Source: Tranquillimonas rosea
GTDB taxonomy: Bacteria; Pseudomonadota; Alphaproteobacteria; Rhodobacterales; Rhodobacteraceae
Length of the DNA: 64,000 nt
Assembly (NCBI RefSeq): GCF_900111315.1
Contig: NZ_FOGU01000001.1
Coordinates: forward strand, 558,001 to 622,000
Reading direction: 5' to 3'
Part shown: piece by piece, positions 17,542 through 25,295 of the stretch
How the letters are laid out: each line of letters starts with the position of its first letter
Position numbering within the stretch: position 1 is the stretch's first letter
The notes under the pieces: model-generated
Databases searched by the model: none
Told to the model about the DNA's origin: nothing
What the model saw: only the letters and a program-made list of their open reading frames with translations
Translations under genes and position numbers: made by a program

Positions 17542-18570
17542 CTAGGACGCGTGAGCCCCGCGGAAGGTTTCAAGAAGGGTCGCCATGTCGTCGGGCAAGG
17601 GCGCTTCGAACCGCATCGGCCGGCCGTCGGCCGGGTGCGCGAATCCCAGCGTGGCCGCATGAAGCGCCTGGCGCGGAAAGAGCCGCGCGACCTCGGCCAC
17701 GTCAGCGCCAAGGGCACGCGCCGAAACCTTGCGGCGGCCACCATAGGTCTGATCGCCGATCAGGGCATGCCCGGCATGGGACATGTGCACCCGGATCTGG
17801 TGCGTGCGCCCCGTCTCGAGCCGGCAGCGCACCAGCGCGGCGGCCTCGGCGAAGCCCTCGATCACGTCCACCCGTGTCACTGCATGCCGCCCGCCGCCGA
17901 ACACAACCGCCTGCCGCTGCCGGTCCGTCCGGTGCCGCGCCAGCTGCGAGGTGATGCGGATGACGCCGCCGGGATCGCGGCTGACGCCGCGCGTGTTGAT
18001 CAGCCGTGCATCGGCCGGGTTCGGCAGGCCGTGGCACAGCGCGAGATAGCTGCGCTCGGCGCTGTGGGCGGCGAACTGGTCCGCCAGCGCGTGATGCGCC
18101 CGGTCGGTCTTGGCCACCACCAACAGGCCGGTCGTGTCCTTGTCGATCCGGTGCACGATACCGGGCCGGCGTTCGCCCCCCACCCCCGACAGCGCGCCGC
18201 CGAAATGATGCAGCAGGGCGTTGACCAGCGTCCCGCCCGGAGCCCCCGGCGCGGGATGCACGACCATGCCAGCGGCCTTGTTCACTACCACGAGGTCATC
18301 GTCCTCGTGCACGATGTCGAGCGGGATCGCCTCTGCCGCGGTCTCGGTCTCTTCCGCCTCGGGGACGGACACAGTCAGCACGTCCCCTGCCGCGACCTTC
18401 ACCTTGGGATCGTCCAGCACAGCGCCGTCCCGCGACACGGCGCCCGCGGCGATCAGGCGCGCAAGCCGCGAGCGCGACAGGTGGGCCGAGGCTGGCACAT
18501 CCCGCGCCAGCGCCTTATCAAGGCGGCCGGGCGGCTCGGGCCCGATCACGACTGTCAGGATTTCCACCAT
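17542..18570 (-). CDS. rluD: 23S rRNA pseudouridine synthase, RluD type
   Basis: The 342-residue protein has an N-terminal S4 RNA-binding domain (residues 15-75, LSRSRLARLIAAGAV) and the RsuA/RluD catalytic domain with HRIDKDTTG, where Asp143 is the nucleophile. It isomerises uridines in helix 69 of 23S rRNA. The ATG at 18570 has GGAG eight bases upstream, and that sequence lies inside the opposing gene. The ATG shares its CATG core with the start of the divergent DUF6476 gene. Downstream, 160 bases separate it from rpoH. Confidence 0.93.
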   Translation of the reverse strand: MVEILTVVIGPEPPGRLDKALARDVPASAHLSRSRLARLIAAGAVSRDGAVLDDPKVKVAAGDVLTVSVPEAEETETAAEAIPLDIVHEDDDLVVVNKAAGMVVHPAPGAPGGTLVNALLHHFGGALSGVGGERRPGIVHRIDKDTTGLLVVAKTDRAHHALADQFAAHSAERSYLALCHGLPNPADARLINTRGVSRDPGGVIRITSQLARHRTDRQRQAVVFGGGRHAVTRVDVIEGFAEAAALVRCRLETGRTHQIRVHMSHAGHALIGDQTYGGRRKVSARALGADVAEVARLFPRQALHAATLGFAHPADGRPMRFEAPLPDDMATLLETFRGAHAS

Positions 18571-18871
18571 GGACGACACTCCGCACAACACCGCCGAAGC
18601 AAGGGGCCTGACCTTCCTGCGACGGCTCGTGACGGTGCTGACCGCCACGATGATCGCGGGACTGGTAATCCTGATCGCGCTCTTTGTCACCCGCTTCCCC
18701 GACGCCTCCGGCGCGGTGCCCTTGCCCGACAGCATCGCCCTGCCCGACGGCGCGCGCGCCACCGCCTTCACCCGCGGGCCGGACTGGTTCGCCGTCGTGA
18801 CCGAGGACGAGCGGATCCTGATCCTCGACGCCGAAACCGGCGCGCTGCGCCAGACCGTGACGGTCGAGTAG
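18569..18871 (+). CDS. DUF6476 family small membrane protein
   Basis: The product is 100 residues. One transmembrane segment is at about residues 22-43 (TVLTATMIAGLVILIALFV). It is followed by a periplasmic beta-rich tail (PDWFAVVTEDERILILDAETGALRQ) that looks like a single propeller-like hairpin. The family is recognised from Rhodobacterales genomes and has no known role. AGGA lies eight bases upstream of the ATG, inside the rluD coding strand region. Its start codon overlaps the rluD start codon head-to-head. Confidence 0.8.
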   Translation: MDDTPHNTAEARGLTFLRRLVTVLTATMIAGLVILIALFVTRFPDASGAVPLPDSIALPDGARATAFTRGPDWFAVVTEDERILILDAETGALRQTVTVE

Positions 18872-18962
18872 CGCCCACCTTGAACGCGCGCGCCCCGGTG
18901 GCTAGGCAGACCGGCGACACCGCGGCGCCCGGCGGGGGCGCGGCCGCTCGGAAAGGATTCCC

Positions 18963-20441
18963 ATGACACTCCGCCTGTGCGTCGTCTCCACCAACAAGTT
19001 CACCAATGCCATCCTGGACGAGATCGAGTCCGCGTCGGGCGGAGAGGTCGAGGTGGCGCTGCACAACGGCCGCAAGGACGACGATTTCCGCGCCAGTGCC
19101 CTGTCGAGCATGCGGGCGCGCAAGGGCCGCAAGGGGCACCTCTTCCAGGGCCAGCGCTGGACGGGGGCGGCGGTCTCGCTTTTCCAGCAGCCGGATTTCA
19201 TCGAACAGATGGAAGAGTTCATCGACCACCTGCACCGGCGCTCGGACATCGGCATGCACGGTCACAAGGCGCATCCCCTGCGCACGATGCAGGACTATGC
19301 CGACTTCTACCACATCCTCGCCGACGTGATCGCGCAGGCGATGATCGACCGCGGCGTAACCCACTGCGTGTTCTTCAACATCCCGCACCTGGCCTACGAC
19401 ACGATCTTCTTCCAGGTGGCCAAGGCACTGGGTATCCCGGTCACGATGGTCACGCAGTCGCTGTTTCCCGACCGCTACTTCTCGCTGACCGATGCGAAAT
19501 CGCTCGGCGCCTTTCCGGCCGACCCCAGCGTCGCACCGATCCGGGTGGAGCCCGCCTTTCCGCCCGACCCATTCTACATGAAGGGCGTCAAGCAGGGCTA
19601 CGAGGAAGGCGGGACGCTGAACGGCAAGGCGATCCGGCACCTGATCGCCTTTCTCCTGCTCAAGCGACCGCTTCAAGCGTTCAACCCGCGTTACGTCGCC
19701 CGGCTGGTGCGGCACATGCGCCAAGTCTACGGCGGCCTGCCGAAATGGCGCGACCCCTTCGCGCGGTTCTTCCACGAGGACGAGTTCGCCTATTTCGACC
19801 AGCTGGTCGCCTTCGAAAACCAGGAGGTCGACCTGAGCGGCGACTACGTCTACGTCCCGCTCCAGCTTCAGCCCGAGATGACGACCTCGGCCCTGGGCGG
19901 CCGGTTCCGCGATCAGGCGCTGGCGATCGAGCGGCTTGCCGACCTCGTCACCGAGGGTACGCGCATCCTGGTGAAGGAGAACCCCAAGCAACGGCTCTAC
20001 ATGCGCGGGCCGATGTTCTTTCATCGCCTCAACCGGATTCCGAACGTCGAGTTTCTGCCCAGCTGGGTGGACACCAAGGCGCTGATCTCGGGCGCGAAAT
20101 GTGTCGCGACCATCACCGGCACCGCCGGGTGGGAGGCGATCCGCGTGGGCGTGCCGGCCCTCGTCTTCGGTGCGGCGTGGTATCGGGGCCTCCATGGCGT
20201 GACCGAGTACCGTGACGACCTCACTTGGGACGAGGTGGTGGGCCCGACCATCGACCACGCGCAGCTCGAGGCAAGCTTCGGACAGCTCATGGCGCGGAGT
20301 CACGAGGGCGTCGTGAACGACCACTACATCCAGATCGTGCCCGACTACGACGACGACGCGAATCGCCGGCGCGTGGCCGAAGAGATGATCGGCCTGATCA
20401 AGCGCGAGATCCCGTTCAGCTTTGATCCAGCCGCTTCGTGA
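18963..20441 (+). CDS. Capsule polysaccharide biosynthesis (Kdo-transferase-like) protein
   Basis: The 492-residue protein ends in a capsule-synthesis (PF05159-like) domain: YVYVPLQLQPEMTTS, ILVKENPKQ, FLPSWVDTKALISGAKCVATITGTAGWEAIRVGVPALVFGAAWYRG. This is the nucleotide-sugar binding half of KpsC/KpsS-like glycosyltransferases. The N-terminal 170 residues form an acceptor-side Rossmann-like half (LCVVSTNKFTNAILDEIE). It probably adds a sugar to a surface polysaccharide at the inner membrane. It stands alone, 7 kb from the kps block. Confidence 0.75.
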   Translation: MTLRLCVVSTNKFTNAILDEIESASGGEVEVALHNGRKDDDFRASALSSMRARKGRKGHLFQGQRWTGAAVSLFQQPDFIEQMEEFIDHLHRRSDIGMHGHKAHPLRTMQDYADFYHILADVIAQAMIDRGVTHCVFFNIPHLAYDTIFFQVAKALGIPVTMVTQSLFPDRYFSLTDAKSLGAFPADPSVAPIRVEPAFPPDPFYMKGVKQGYEEGGTLNGKAIRHLIAFLLLKRPLQAFNPRYVARLVRHMRQVYGGLPKWRDPFARFFHEDEFAYFDQLVAFENQEVDLSGDYVYVPLQLQPEMTTSALGGRFRDQALAIERLADLVTEGTRILVKENPKQRLYMRGPMFFHRLNRIPNVEFLPSWVDTKALISGAKCVATITGTAGWEAIRVGVPALVFGAAWYRGLHGVTEYRDDLTWDEVVGPTIDHAQLEASFGQLMARSHEGVVNDHYIQIVPDYDDDANRRRVAEEMIGLIKREIPFSFDPAAS

Positions 20442-20458
20442 CTCCACATATTCGGGGG

Positions 20459-20535
20459 TGGTACCGCCTCCCCGGCTTGAACGGGGGACCTCTGGATCCA
20501 CAATCCAGCGCTCTAACCAACTGAGCTAAGGCGGC
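20459..20535 (-). tRNA. tRNA-His (anticodon GTG)
   Basis: The cloverleaf is complete. Acceptor strand GCCGCCT pairs with AGGCGGT (with a G1-U72 wobble), the D arm is GCTC/GAGC, the anticodon arm is CTGGA-TTGTGGA-TCCAG with anticodon GTG, and the T arm is CCCCG-TTCAAGC-CGGGG. CCA is encoded. The base before G1 is T and the discriminator is A73. There is thus no G-1:C73 pair, the known alphaproteobacterial exception for tRNA-His. Confidence 0.96.
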
Positions 20536-20578
20536 ACTGCGGGGCGATTTACAAAGAGCGCCGACGGATTGCAAGCGT

Positions 20579-21061
20579 TCAGAGCGCGATCTCCCACTCC
20601 TGTTCGACAAGATCCCGGCCAAAGCTCCGGACCGGCCGCGCCGCCGTCATGCTGAATCCGCTGGCAGCATAGAGCGCGCAGGCGGCGCGGTGGCTCTCGT
20701 GGGTCGAGAGGATCAGGCGGGTATGGGACGTTTCCCGCGCGAACCTCCGGCAGGTCTCAAGCATCCGCCAGCCCAGCCCCTGCCCGCGCGCCTCGGGCTC
20801 GAGCAGGAAGAGACGCAGGCGGGCCGTGTCGCGGCGGTCGGTCGCCGTGCAGAACAGCGATCCGAGGCGGACCCCGCCCTGCCACGCGATCCATGCGGCT
20901 TCGCGAGCGGGACACCGCGCCTCGATGAAGCGCGCGACGACGCCCCGCACCGCGGCCTCGAACCTGTGGTCGAATCCGCACTCGGCGCGGTACAGTTCCG
21001 CATGCCGCGCGATCACCCACGCGGCATCCGGGTCGCTGAAATCGTCGAGGCGCACGCTCAT
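20579..21061 (-). CDS. GNAT family N-acetyltransferase
   Basis: The 160-residue protein shows the acetyl-CoA binding motif A LEPEARGQGLGWRMLETC (R/Q-x-x-G-x-G/A), preceded by strand RLRLFLL and followed by LILSTHESHRAACALYAASGF. I chose the start at 21061 because the GNAT fold begins there. An ATG 42 codons upstream would run back to the DUF6324 gene region. The substrate is unknown. The N-terminal half (RLDDFSDPDAAWVIARHAELYRAECGF) resembles the MarR-associated acetyltransferase subgroup, which may act on small molecules. Confidence 0.85.
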   Translation of the reverse strand: MSVRLDDFSDPDAAWVIARHAELYRAECGFDHRFEAAVRGVVARFIEARCPAREAAWIAWQGGVRLGSLFCTATDRRDTARLRLFLLEPEARGQGLGWRMLETCRRFARETSHTRLILSTHESHRAACALYAASGFSMTAARPVRSFGRDLVEQEWEIAL

Positions 21062-21161
21062 GCGCAGCCATCTTCCAGGCTGCGCCTCGGGCTGCAAGCC
21101 GTCTTGCACACTCCCCGGGCAGCGGCTAAATCCAAGCGTCTCATCACCGAGAGGACGCGCC

Positions 21162-21368
21162 ATGAGCATCGACAAGGAAAGCGACATCGAGGCGAATCTG
21201 CAGATCGGCCCGACGACGTTGGGGATGGTGCGGATCTATGTCGAGGGATCCGGCCTCGAAGTTCCGCTCGATTTCGATCCCGACGAGGCCGACGAGATCG
21301 CCGAAGAGATCCGCGCCGCGGCCGAGCGTGCCCGGCAGATGGGCCGCAAGGGCAAGAAAAAGAAATAG
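21162..21368 (+). CDS. DUF6324 family small protein
   Basis: A 68-residue acidic protein with a beta-rich front (LQIGPTTLGMVRIYVEGSGLEVPLDF), a helical acidic middle (PDEADEIAEEIRAAAERARQ) and a basic tail of Gly/Lys (GRKGKKKK). GAGAGGA precedes the ATG. Its TAG stop abuts the stop codon of the converging mmcB gene with no spacer. The function is unknown; the lysine tail could bind nucleic acid. Confidence 0.75.
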   Translation: MSIDKESDIEANLQIGPTTLGMVRIYVEGSGLEVPLDFDPDEADEIAEEIRAAAERARQMGRKGKKKK

Positions 21369-21830
21369 TCAGCCGCCCGAGACGGCCAGCCCCGGATCGC
21401 GCGCCGACTGCCAGCGCAGGGCGGCGTGCCGGGCGAACTTCTGCACCATCACCTTGCGCCGCGCCGCCGGAAGCTTGTCCTCCGGCCCCATGCGCACGAT
21501 CTCGGCGTCATAGCCGTCCGCGACAATCAGGCCGGATTCGTCCGGCAGAAGCTCGGTCGGGAAATGTTCGTCCACGGCCCAGAAGAAGCGGTCGCACCAT
21601 TCCAGGTAATTGTGCCACTTGCGGTCCGAGGTGAAGTCGACGCGACTCGACTTGCACTCGACGATCCAGATCTCGCCCTTCGGCCCCAGCGCCATCACGT
21701 CCACGCGCAGTCCCGGCGAGGGGATCAATTCCTCGACCGTGACGAAGTCGTGGCCCAGCAGGTGACGGCAGACGCCGCGGGCCAGAAGCTGGCCGGGCTT
21801 CAACTCGGGCGGCAGATGGTCCTCGGGCAT
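21369..21830 (-). CDS. mmcB: MmcB family DNA repair protein
   Basis: The 153-residue protein matches MmcB (PF06319), a PD-(D/E)XK-like putative endonuclease. RVDVMALGPKGEIWIVECKSSRVDF supplies the Asp and the E-x-K of the nuclease core. YLEWCDRFFWAV and LPDESGLIVAD are also typical. In Caulobacter the family is SOS-induced and protects against mitomycin C. I chose MPEDHLPPELKPGQ as the N-terminus; the in-frame extension upstream has no family similarity. It converges directly on the DUF6324 gene. Confidence 0.88.
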   Translation of the reverse strand: MPEDHLPPELKPGQLLARGVCRHLLGHDFVTVEELIPSPGLRVDVMALGPKGEIWIVECKSSRVDFTSDRKWHNYLEWCDRFFWAVDEHFPTELLPDESGLIVADGYDAEIVRMGPEDKLPAARRKVMVQKFARHAALRWQSARDPGLAVSGG

Positions 21831-21963
21831 GGGGCAAGTGTGAACAAAAGGGAAACGTAGCGCAAGTGAAGATCGTCGGCGCAAGCCCCTTGTCGCCTCC
21901 CCCATATCACCTTACTTCTGCGGTGTGACGGGTTCTGCCCTTCCTGTGTAGGGCCAAATTCCA

Positions 21964-22087
21964 GTGACCTTACTCTTTACCGAGGGAGCTGGCTCTGTGC
22001 GGACCGTGGTTCGTTCACCTGGCGCCCACCTGTCTTTACAGGTCCTCGGGAATTTAGTTAACCCCACGTTAGCGGTGGTCCCGTCAC
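21964..22087. ncRNA. Candidate structured RNA in a 364-base gene-free gap (strand uncertain)
   Basis: The gap 21831-22194 between mmcB and the next gene contains nested complementary blocks: GTGAC (21964-21968) with GTCAC (22083-22087), CCGAGG (21980-21985) with CCTCGG (22044-22049), and the hairpin ACCTGT-CTTT-ACAGGT (22028-22043) that abuts the second helix. A further small hairpin is CCAC/GTGG near 22063-22077. The stretch is less GC-rich than its surroundings and has no convincing reading frame. I could not match it to tmRNA, SRP RNA, RNase P or a known riboswitch by eye. Confidence 0.35.
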
Positions 22088-22194
22088 ACACTACCCTCTC
22101 ACCCATCCGTGACCCGGCCCCGACGCCCCACGCCTGACAGGGGGTGCCGCGTGCCCTATCTTTGACCGACGGCAACGCGAGGGACATATCCGAC

Positions 22195-23538
22195 ATGACC
22201 GACGAGACGCGGCTGAGCCGGGCGGAAGCCCAGGGCGTGCGCCATGCCCGCGAGCTCGAGGGGCACCTGGGATGGCTCGACGGCTTTACCGGAGCGGCGC
22301 TCGGGGTGCTGGCCACGGCGTCGGGGATCTATACCTATCTCGGGGTCTCGTCGCTGCTGGACGACGACGGCGCGCTCAGCGTCTTTGCAGCCCTCGCCTA
22401 TTCGATCGCGGTGTCAGTCGGGATCTTCGTCTTCTGGTCCTACCTGATGCGCCTGCTTCCGGCGATGCGCACCAACACCGCGCGGCTCGGGCTGATGGGC
22501 GCGATGGGGCTGGGGTCGCTCGCCATCGTGGCGATGTCGTCCTGGCTGAACGCCGCCGCCCTTGCTGGCGCCGCCGCGGTCGAACAGCACCTCGCGGAGA
22601 CGGTGCAGGACTACCAGGGCGCGCTGGAGCGGACGCACGGCATCGCGATCTCGGCCCAGGGCCTGCAGCGCGACGTATCCCGCGCGCGGCAGAGCTTCGA
22701 GGACCTGTCCGAACAGGAGGCGACGGGCGAGCTGTCCGGCTTCGCCGGCCGCGGCGCGGTGTTCCGCGTGCTGCAGCAGAAGGCCGAAGAGCTGACGGCG
22801 CTGGAGGACCAGATCGCCTCGCAGGAGCCCGCGATCGAACGTGCCTTCGCCGAGGGCAACCAGATCCTCAGCCGCATGCGCTCGCTCACGGTGGAACCGG
22901 GCCCGGTCGAGGCGCGCTCGGTCGAGTTCTCGGAAGAGGCCGTGCGCCTTGCCGGGATCATCAGCCAGCTGCGCCAGCTGTCGGTCGCGCCGCTGGTGGC
23001 CCGCGCCGCGCAGGATCTGTCGGCGTCGGTGGTGCTGCCGGAACTCGACGGCTCGACCGAGACGACCCGCGCGGGACAGCAGGCGACGATCAACTCGGTA
23101 CTCGAGGTGCTGGGCCAGCGGGCCGAGACGTTGCGCCAGGCGGCCGAGGCGGTGATCTCGATGCCGCCGCCGGACGAGACCGTCTATACCCCGATCTCGA
23201 CCGCCGACGCGGTGATCCGCTACGCTGGCAACTTCGTGCCCTCGTGGGCCGGGGCGATTTCGATCGACCTGCTGCCGGCTGTGCTGGTGTTCATCCTAAT
23301 GGTGGTCCAGGCCGCGATCCGGTCGTCGCGCGACCCCGCTCGGATCGAGGACACGATGACGATGGCCGAACTGCGAGCCGCGCTCAGCGCCGCCCGCGAT
23401 GTCGACGCCTCGCTCGACCGCGAGCGGACGCCGCCGCCGCAGGACACGCAAGAGCCCGACGACACCCGCAACGAACCGGATGATGAAGAGCCCCATCCCC
23501 GCCCCGCGCCGACGCCACTCAGGGGCTCCGGACCGTGA
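22195..23538 (+). CDS. Unknown membrane protein with four TM segments and a long coiled-coil domain
   Basis: I do not recognise a family. The 447-residue protein has three transmembrane helices near the N-terminus (about residues 26-50, 61-86 and 98-125), a helical region of roughly 220 residues rich in Ala, Gln and Glu (LAETVQDYQGALERTHG to LGQRAETLRQAAEAV), and a fourth helix at about 352-376 (IDLLPAVLVFILMVVQAAI). The C-terminal tail is acidic and Pro-rich. The layout puts the coiled coil on one side of the membrane between TM3 and TM4. The stop overlaps the start of the ClpP-like gene (GTGA), so both are co-translated. GAGGGA lies ten bases upstream of the ATG; an in-frame GTG 17 codons upstream is the alternative. 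Confidence 0.7.
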   Translation: MTDETRLSRAEAQGVRHARELEGHLGWLDGFTGAALGVLATASGIYTYLGVSSLLDDDGALSVFAALAYSIAVSVGIFVFWSYLMRLLPAMRTNTARLGLMGAMGLGSLAIVAMSSWLNAAALAGAAAVEQHLAETVQDYQGALERTHGIAISAQGLQRDVSRARQSFEDLSEQEATGELSGFAGRGAVFRVLQQKAEELTALEDQIASQEPAIERAFAEGNQILSRMRSLTVEPGPVEARSVEFSEEAVRLAGIISQLRQLSVAPLVARAAQDLSASVVLPELDGSTETTRAGQQATINSVLEVLGQRAETLRQAAEAVISMPPPDETVYTPISTADAVIRYAGNFVPSWAGAISIDLLPAVLVFILMVVQAAIRSSRDPARIEDTMTMAELRAALSAARDVDASLDRERTPPPQDTQEPDDTRNEPDDEEPHPRPAPTPLRGSGP

Positions 23539-24305
23539 GCGCGCGGATCGGGCCCGGCGGCGTCATCAAGACGATCCTCGGGGTGCAGCTGGGCATGGCG
23601 GCGATCCTGTTCGCCGCGGATATCGGCGCGGACATGCCGTCGCTGCCCTTCGGGCCCAAGCCGCCGGACATGGACCAGCCGGTGCGCCCCGGCGACCAGA
23701 CCCGGCGCTACCGGCCCGACCGGCTGCCCGAGGCCCCCGCGAGCCGGCCCTTTCCCGAAACCGGCGAGATGCCGGACCGCCTGCACTTCACCCCGTCCGA
23801 GATCGATGGCGAGTCGGTGCTGCGCCTGACCGGACAGATCGCGCCGGGGGATGCGGACCGGTTCGTGGACTATCTTCAGCAGCAGGACGACGGCGTGAAC
23901 ACGCTCTACCTTCATTCGCCCGGCGGCTCGGTGCAGGACGCGCTGGAGATCGGCCGCACGATCCGCGACAGCGGCGCGACGACCGCCATTGCCGCCGGCG
24001 ACGTGTGCCTGTCGGCCTGCCCCTATGTCCTGTTCGGCGGCACCGACCGCAACGTCGACCCCGAGGGGCATGTTGGCGTGCACCAGCACTATTTCGGCGA
24101 GAACACCGTCCTGCCCGCGTTCATGGCGGTCGAGGACGTGCAGCGCGGCCAGGGCCGCGTGATGGCCTATCTCGAGGAGATGGGCATCGGGCTGGGCGTG
24201 ATGGAGCCGGCGCTGCTGACACCGCCCGACGAGATATACATGCTGCTTCCCGAGGACCTGCGGACCTACGGCATCGTCGCGGCGGACGAGAGGGAAACGG
24301 GCTGA
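23535..24305 (+). CDS. Membrane-anchored periplasmic ClpP-like serine protease family protein
   Basis: The 256-residue protein has a signal anchor at about residues 10-30 (VIKTILGVQLGMAAILFAADI), a Pro-rich linker of about 45 residues and a ClpP/crotonase-fold domain. Landmarks are LYLHSPGGSVQDALEIGRTI (oxyanion GG loop), GDVCLSACPYVLFGG (likely nucleophile Ser in LSAC) and GHVGVHQHYF (likely catalytic His). The family (COG3904-like) is annotated as predicted periplasmic protein and has no assigned substrate. The GTG start overlaps the previous stop by four bases. It probably works with the membrane protein encoded upstream. Confidence 0.75.
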   Translation: MSARIGPGGVIKTILGVQLGMAAILFAADIGADMPSLPFGPKPPDMDQPVRPGDQTRRYRPDRLPEAPASRPFPETGEMPDRLHFTPSEIDGESVLRLTGQIAPGDADRFVDYLQQQDDGVNTLYLHSPGGSVQDALEIGRTIRDSGATTAIAAGDVCLSACPYVLFGGTDRNVDPEGHVGVHQHYFGENTVLPAFMAVEDVQRGQGRVMAYLEEMGIGLGVMEPALLTPPDEIYMLLPEDLRTYGIVAADERETG

Positions 24306-24309
24306 CCGC

Positions 24310-24771
24310 TCAGAACGCCTCGGGCTTCGCCTCGCGCGCCATGTGGTCGAGGATCGCGTTGACGAACGCGCCCTCCTTACCCTCGGGAAAGAACGCCTGC
24401 GCGATGGACACGAACTCGACGATGACGACCTTGGGGGGCGCGTCCCCCTCGATCAGCTCGGCACCCGCGGCGCGGAACAGGGCGCGCAGCGTCGGGTCGA
24501 TCCGCGCGATGGGCCATTTCGCGACCAGCGCCCGGTGGGTCATCTGGTCGATCGTCGCCTGCCAGTTCACCGCGTCCTCGGTGATCTTGCGGAACAGGTC
24601 GACATCGCCCTCGGCCATCTCGACCCCGTCCTCGTAGACGGCGCCAAATCGGTGATCCTCGAACTCGCGCCGTATGGCCTCGACCGTCTGGCCGGACTTC
24701 TCCATCTGGAACAGCGCCTGCACGGCATAGAGCCGCGCGGCCGACCGCATCTGCCGCTTGTCCTTCGCCAT
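24310..24771 (-). CDS. nusB: Transcription antitermination factor NusB
   Basis: A complete 153-residue NusB with the all-helical RNA-binding fold (RSAARLYAVQALFQMEKSG, WPIARIDPTLRALFRAAGAEL, VIVEFVSIAQAFFPEGKEGAFVNAILD). With NusE it binds boxA in rRNA leaders. The start overlaps the ribH stop by one base (TAATG), so it is the last gene of the riboflavin operon, an arrangement common in bacteria. Confidence 0.96.
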   Translation of the reverse strand: MAKDKRQMRSAARLYAVQALFQMEKSGQTVEAIRREFEDHRFGAVYEDGVEMAEGDVDLFRKITEDAVNWQATIDQMTHRALVAKWPIARIDPTLRALFRAAGAELIEGDAPPKVVIVEFVSIAQAFFPEGKEGAFVNAILDHMAREAKPEAF

Positions 24772-25292
24772 TACGCTTTCGTCGTCCCGTCGCCTGCGAC
24801 CTTGAAGCCGATTCCCTTGGGCGCGCGGCCCATGCTGCGCGACAGCGCGATCAGGTGCAGCGCCGCCTCGGCCGCGCCGCCGCCCTTATCCTGCCCGTCG
24901 GGCTGGGCCCGCACCGCGGCCTGGTCATGGTTCTCGACCGTGAGGATGCCGTTACCGATGCAGGCGCTGTCCAGACCCAGCAGCGTGAGCGCCCGGCTGC
25001 TGTCGTTGCACACGGTCTCGTAATGGGTGGTCTCGCCCCGGATCACGCAGCCAAGCGCGACGTAGCCGTCGTAATCCGCCTGCCGATGGGCGATGCGGAT
25101 CGCGGTGGGCACCTCCAGCGCGCCGGGCACCTCGATCGTCTCGTGGGCCGCGCCGACGCTCTCCAGCTTGGCGCGTGCCCCGGTCAGCAGCATGTCCGCG
25201 ATGTCGCGGTAATAGGGCGCGACCACGATCAGCACCTTCAGCGGCGCGTCGAACTCGGGCATCGGCGGGGTGTAGTGCGAGCTGCCGGCCAT
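24771..25292 (-). CDS. ribH: 6,7-dimethyl-8-ribityllumazine synthase
   Basis: The 173-residue lumazine synthase condenses 3,4-dihydroxy-2-butanone 4-phosphate with the ribitylaminopyrimidine. Conserved segments are VPGALEVPTAIR, GCVIRGETTHYE (catalytic His) and GILTVENHDQA. It has a longer N-terminal tail (about 16 residues) than minimal homologues. It starts three bases after the ribB stop and overlaps nusB by one base. Confidence 0.96.
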   Translation of the reverse strand: MAGSSHYTPPMPEFDAPLKVLIVVAPYYRDIADMLLTGARAKLESVGAAHETIEVPGALEVPTAIRIAHRQADYDGYVALGCVIRGETTHYETVCNDSSRALTLLGLDSACIGNGILTVENHDQAAVRAQPDGQDKGGGAAEAALHLIALSRSMGRAPKGIGFKVAGDGTTKA

Positions 25293-25295
25293 CTC

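Noticed and set aside
20459-20535. tRNA-His as a pseudogene because G-1 and C73 are missing
   Set aside because: All stems are intact and the absence of G-1 with A73 is normal for tRNA-His in alphaproteobacteria.
21906-22194. tmRNA, SRP RNA or RNase P RNA in the mmcB gap
   Set aside because: The diagnostic segments (GGAAGGAAGCAGC for SRP, the GAGGAAAGUCCG block of RNase P, a tag-peptide frame for tmRNA) are missing.
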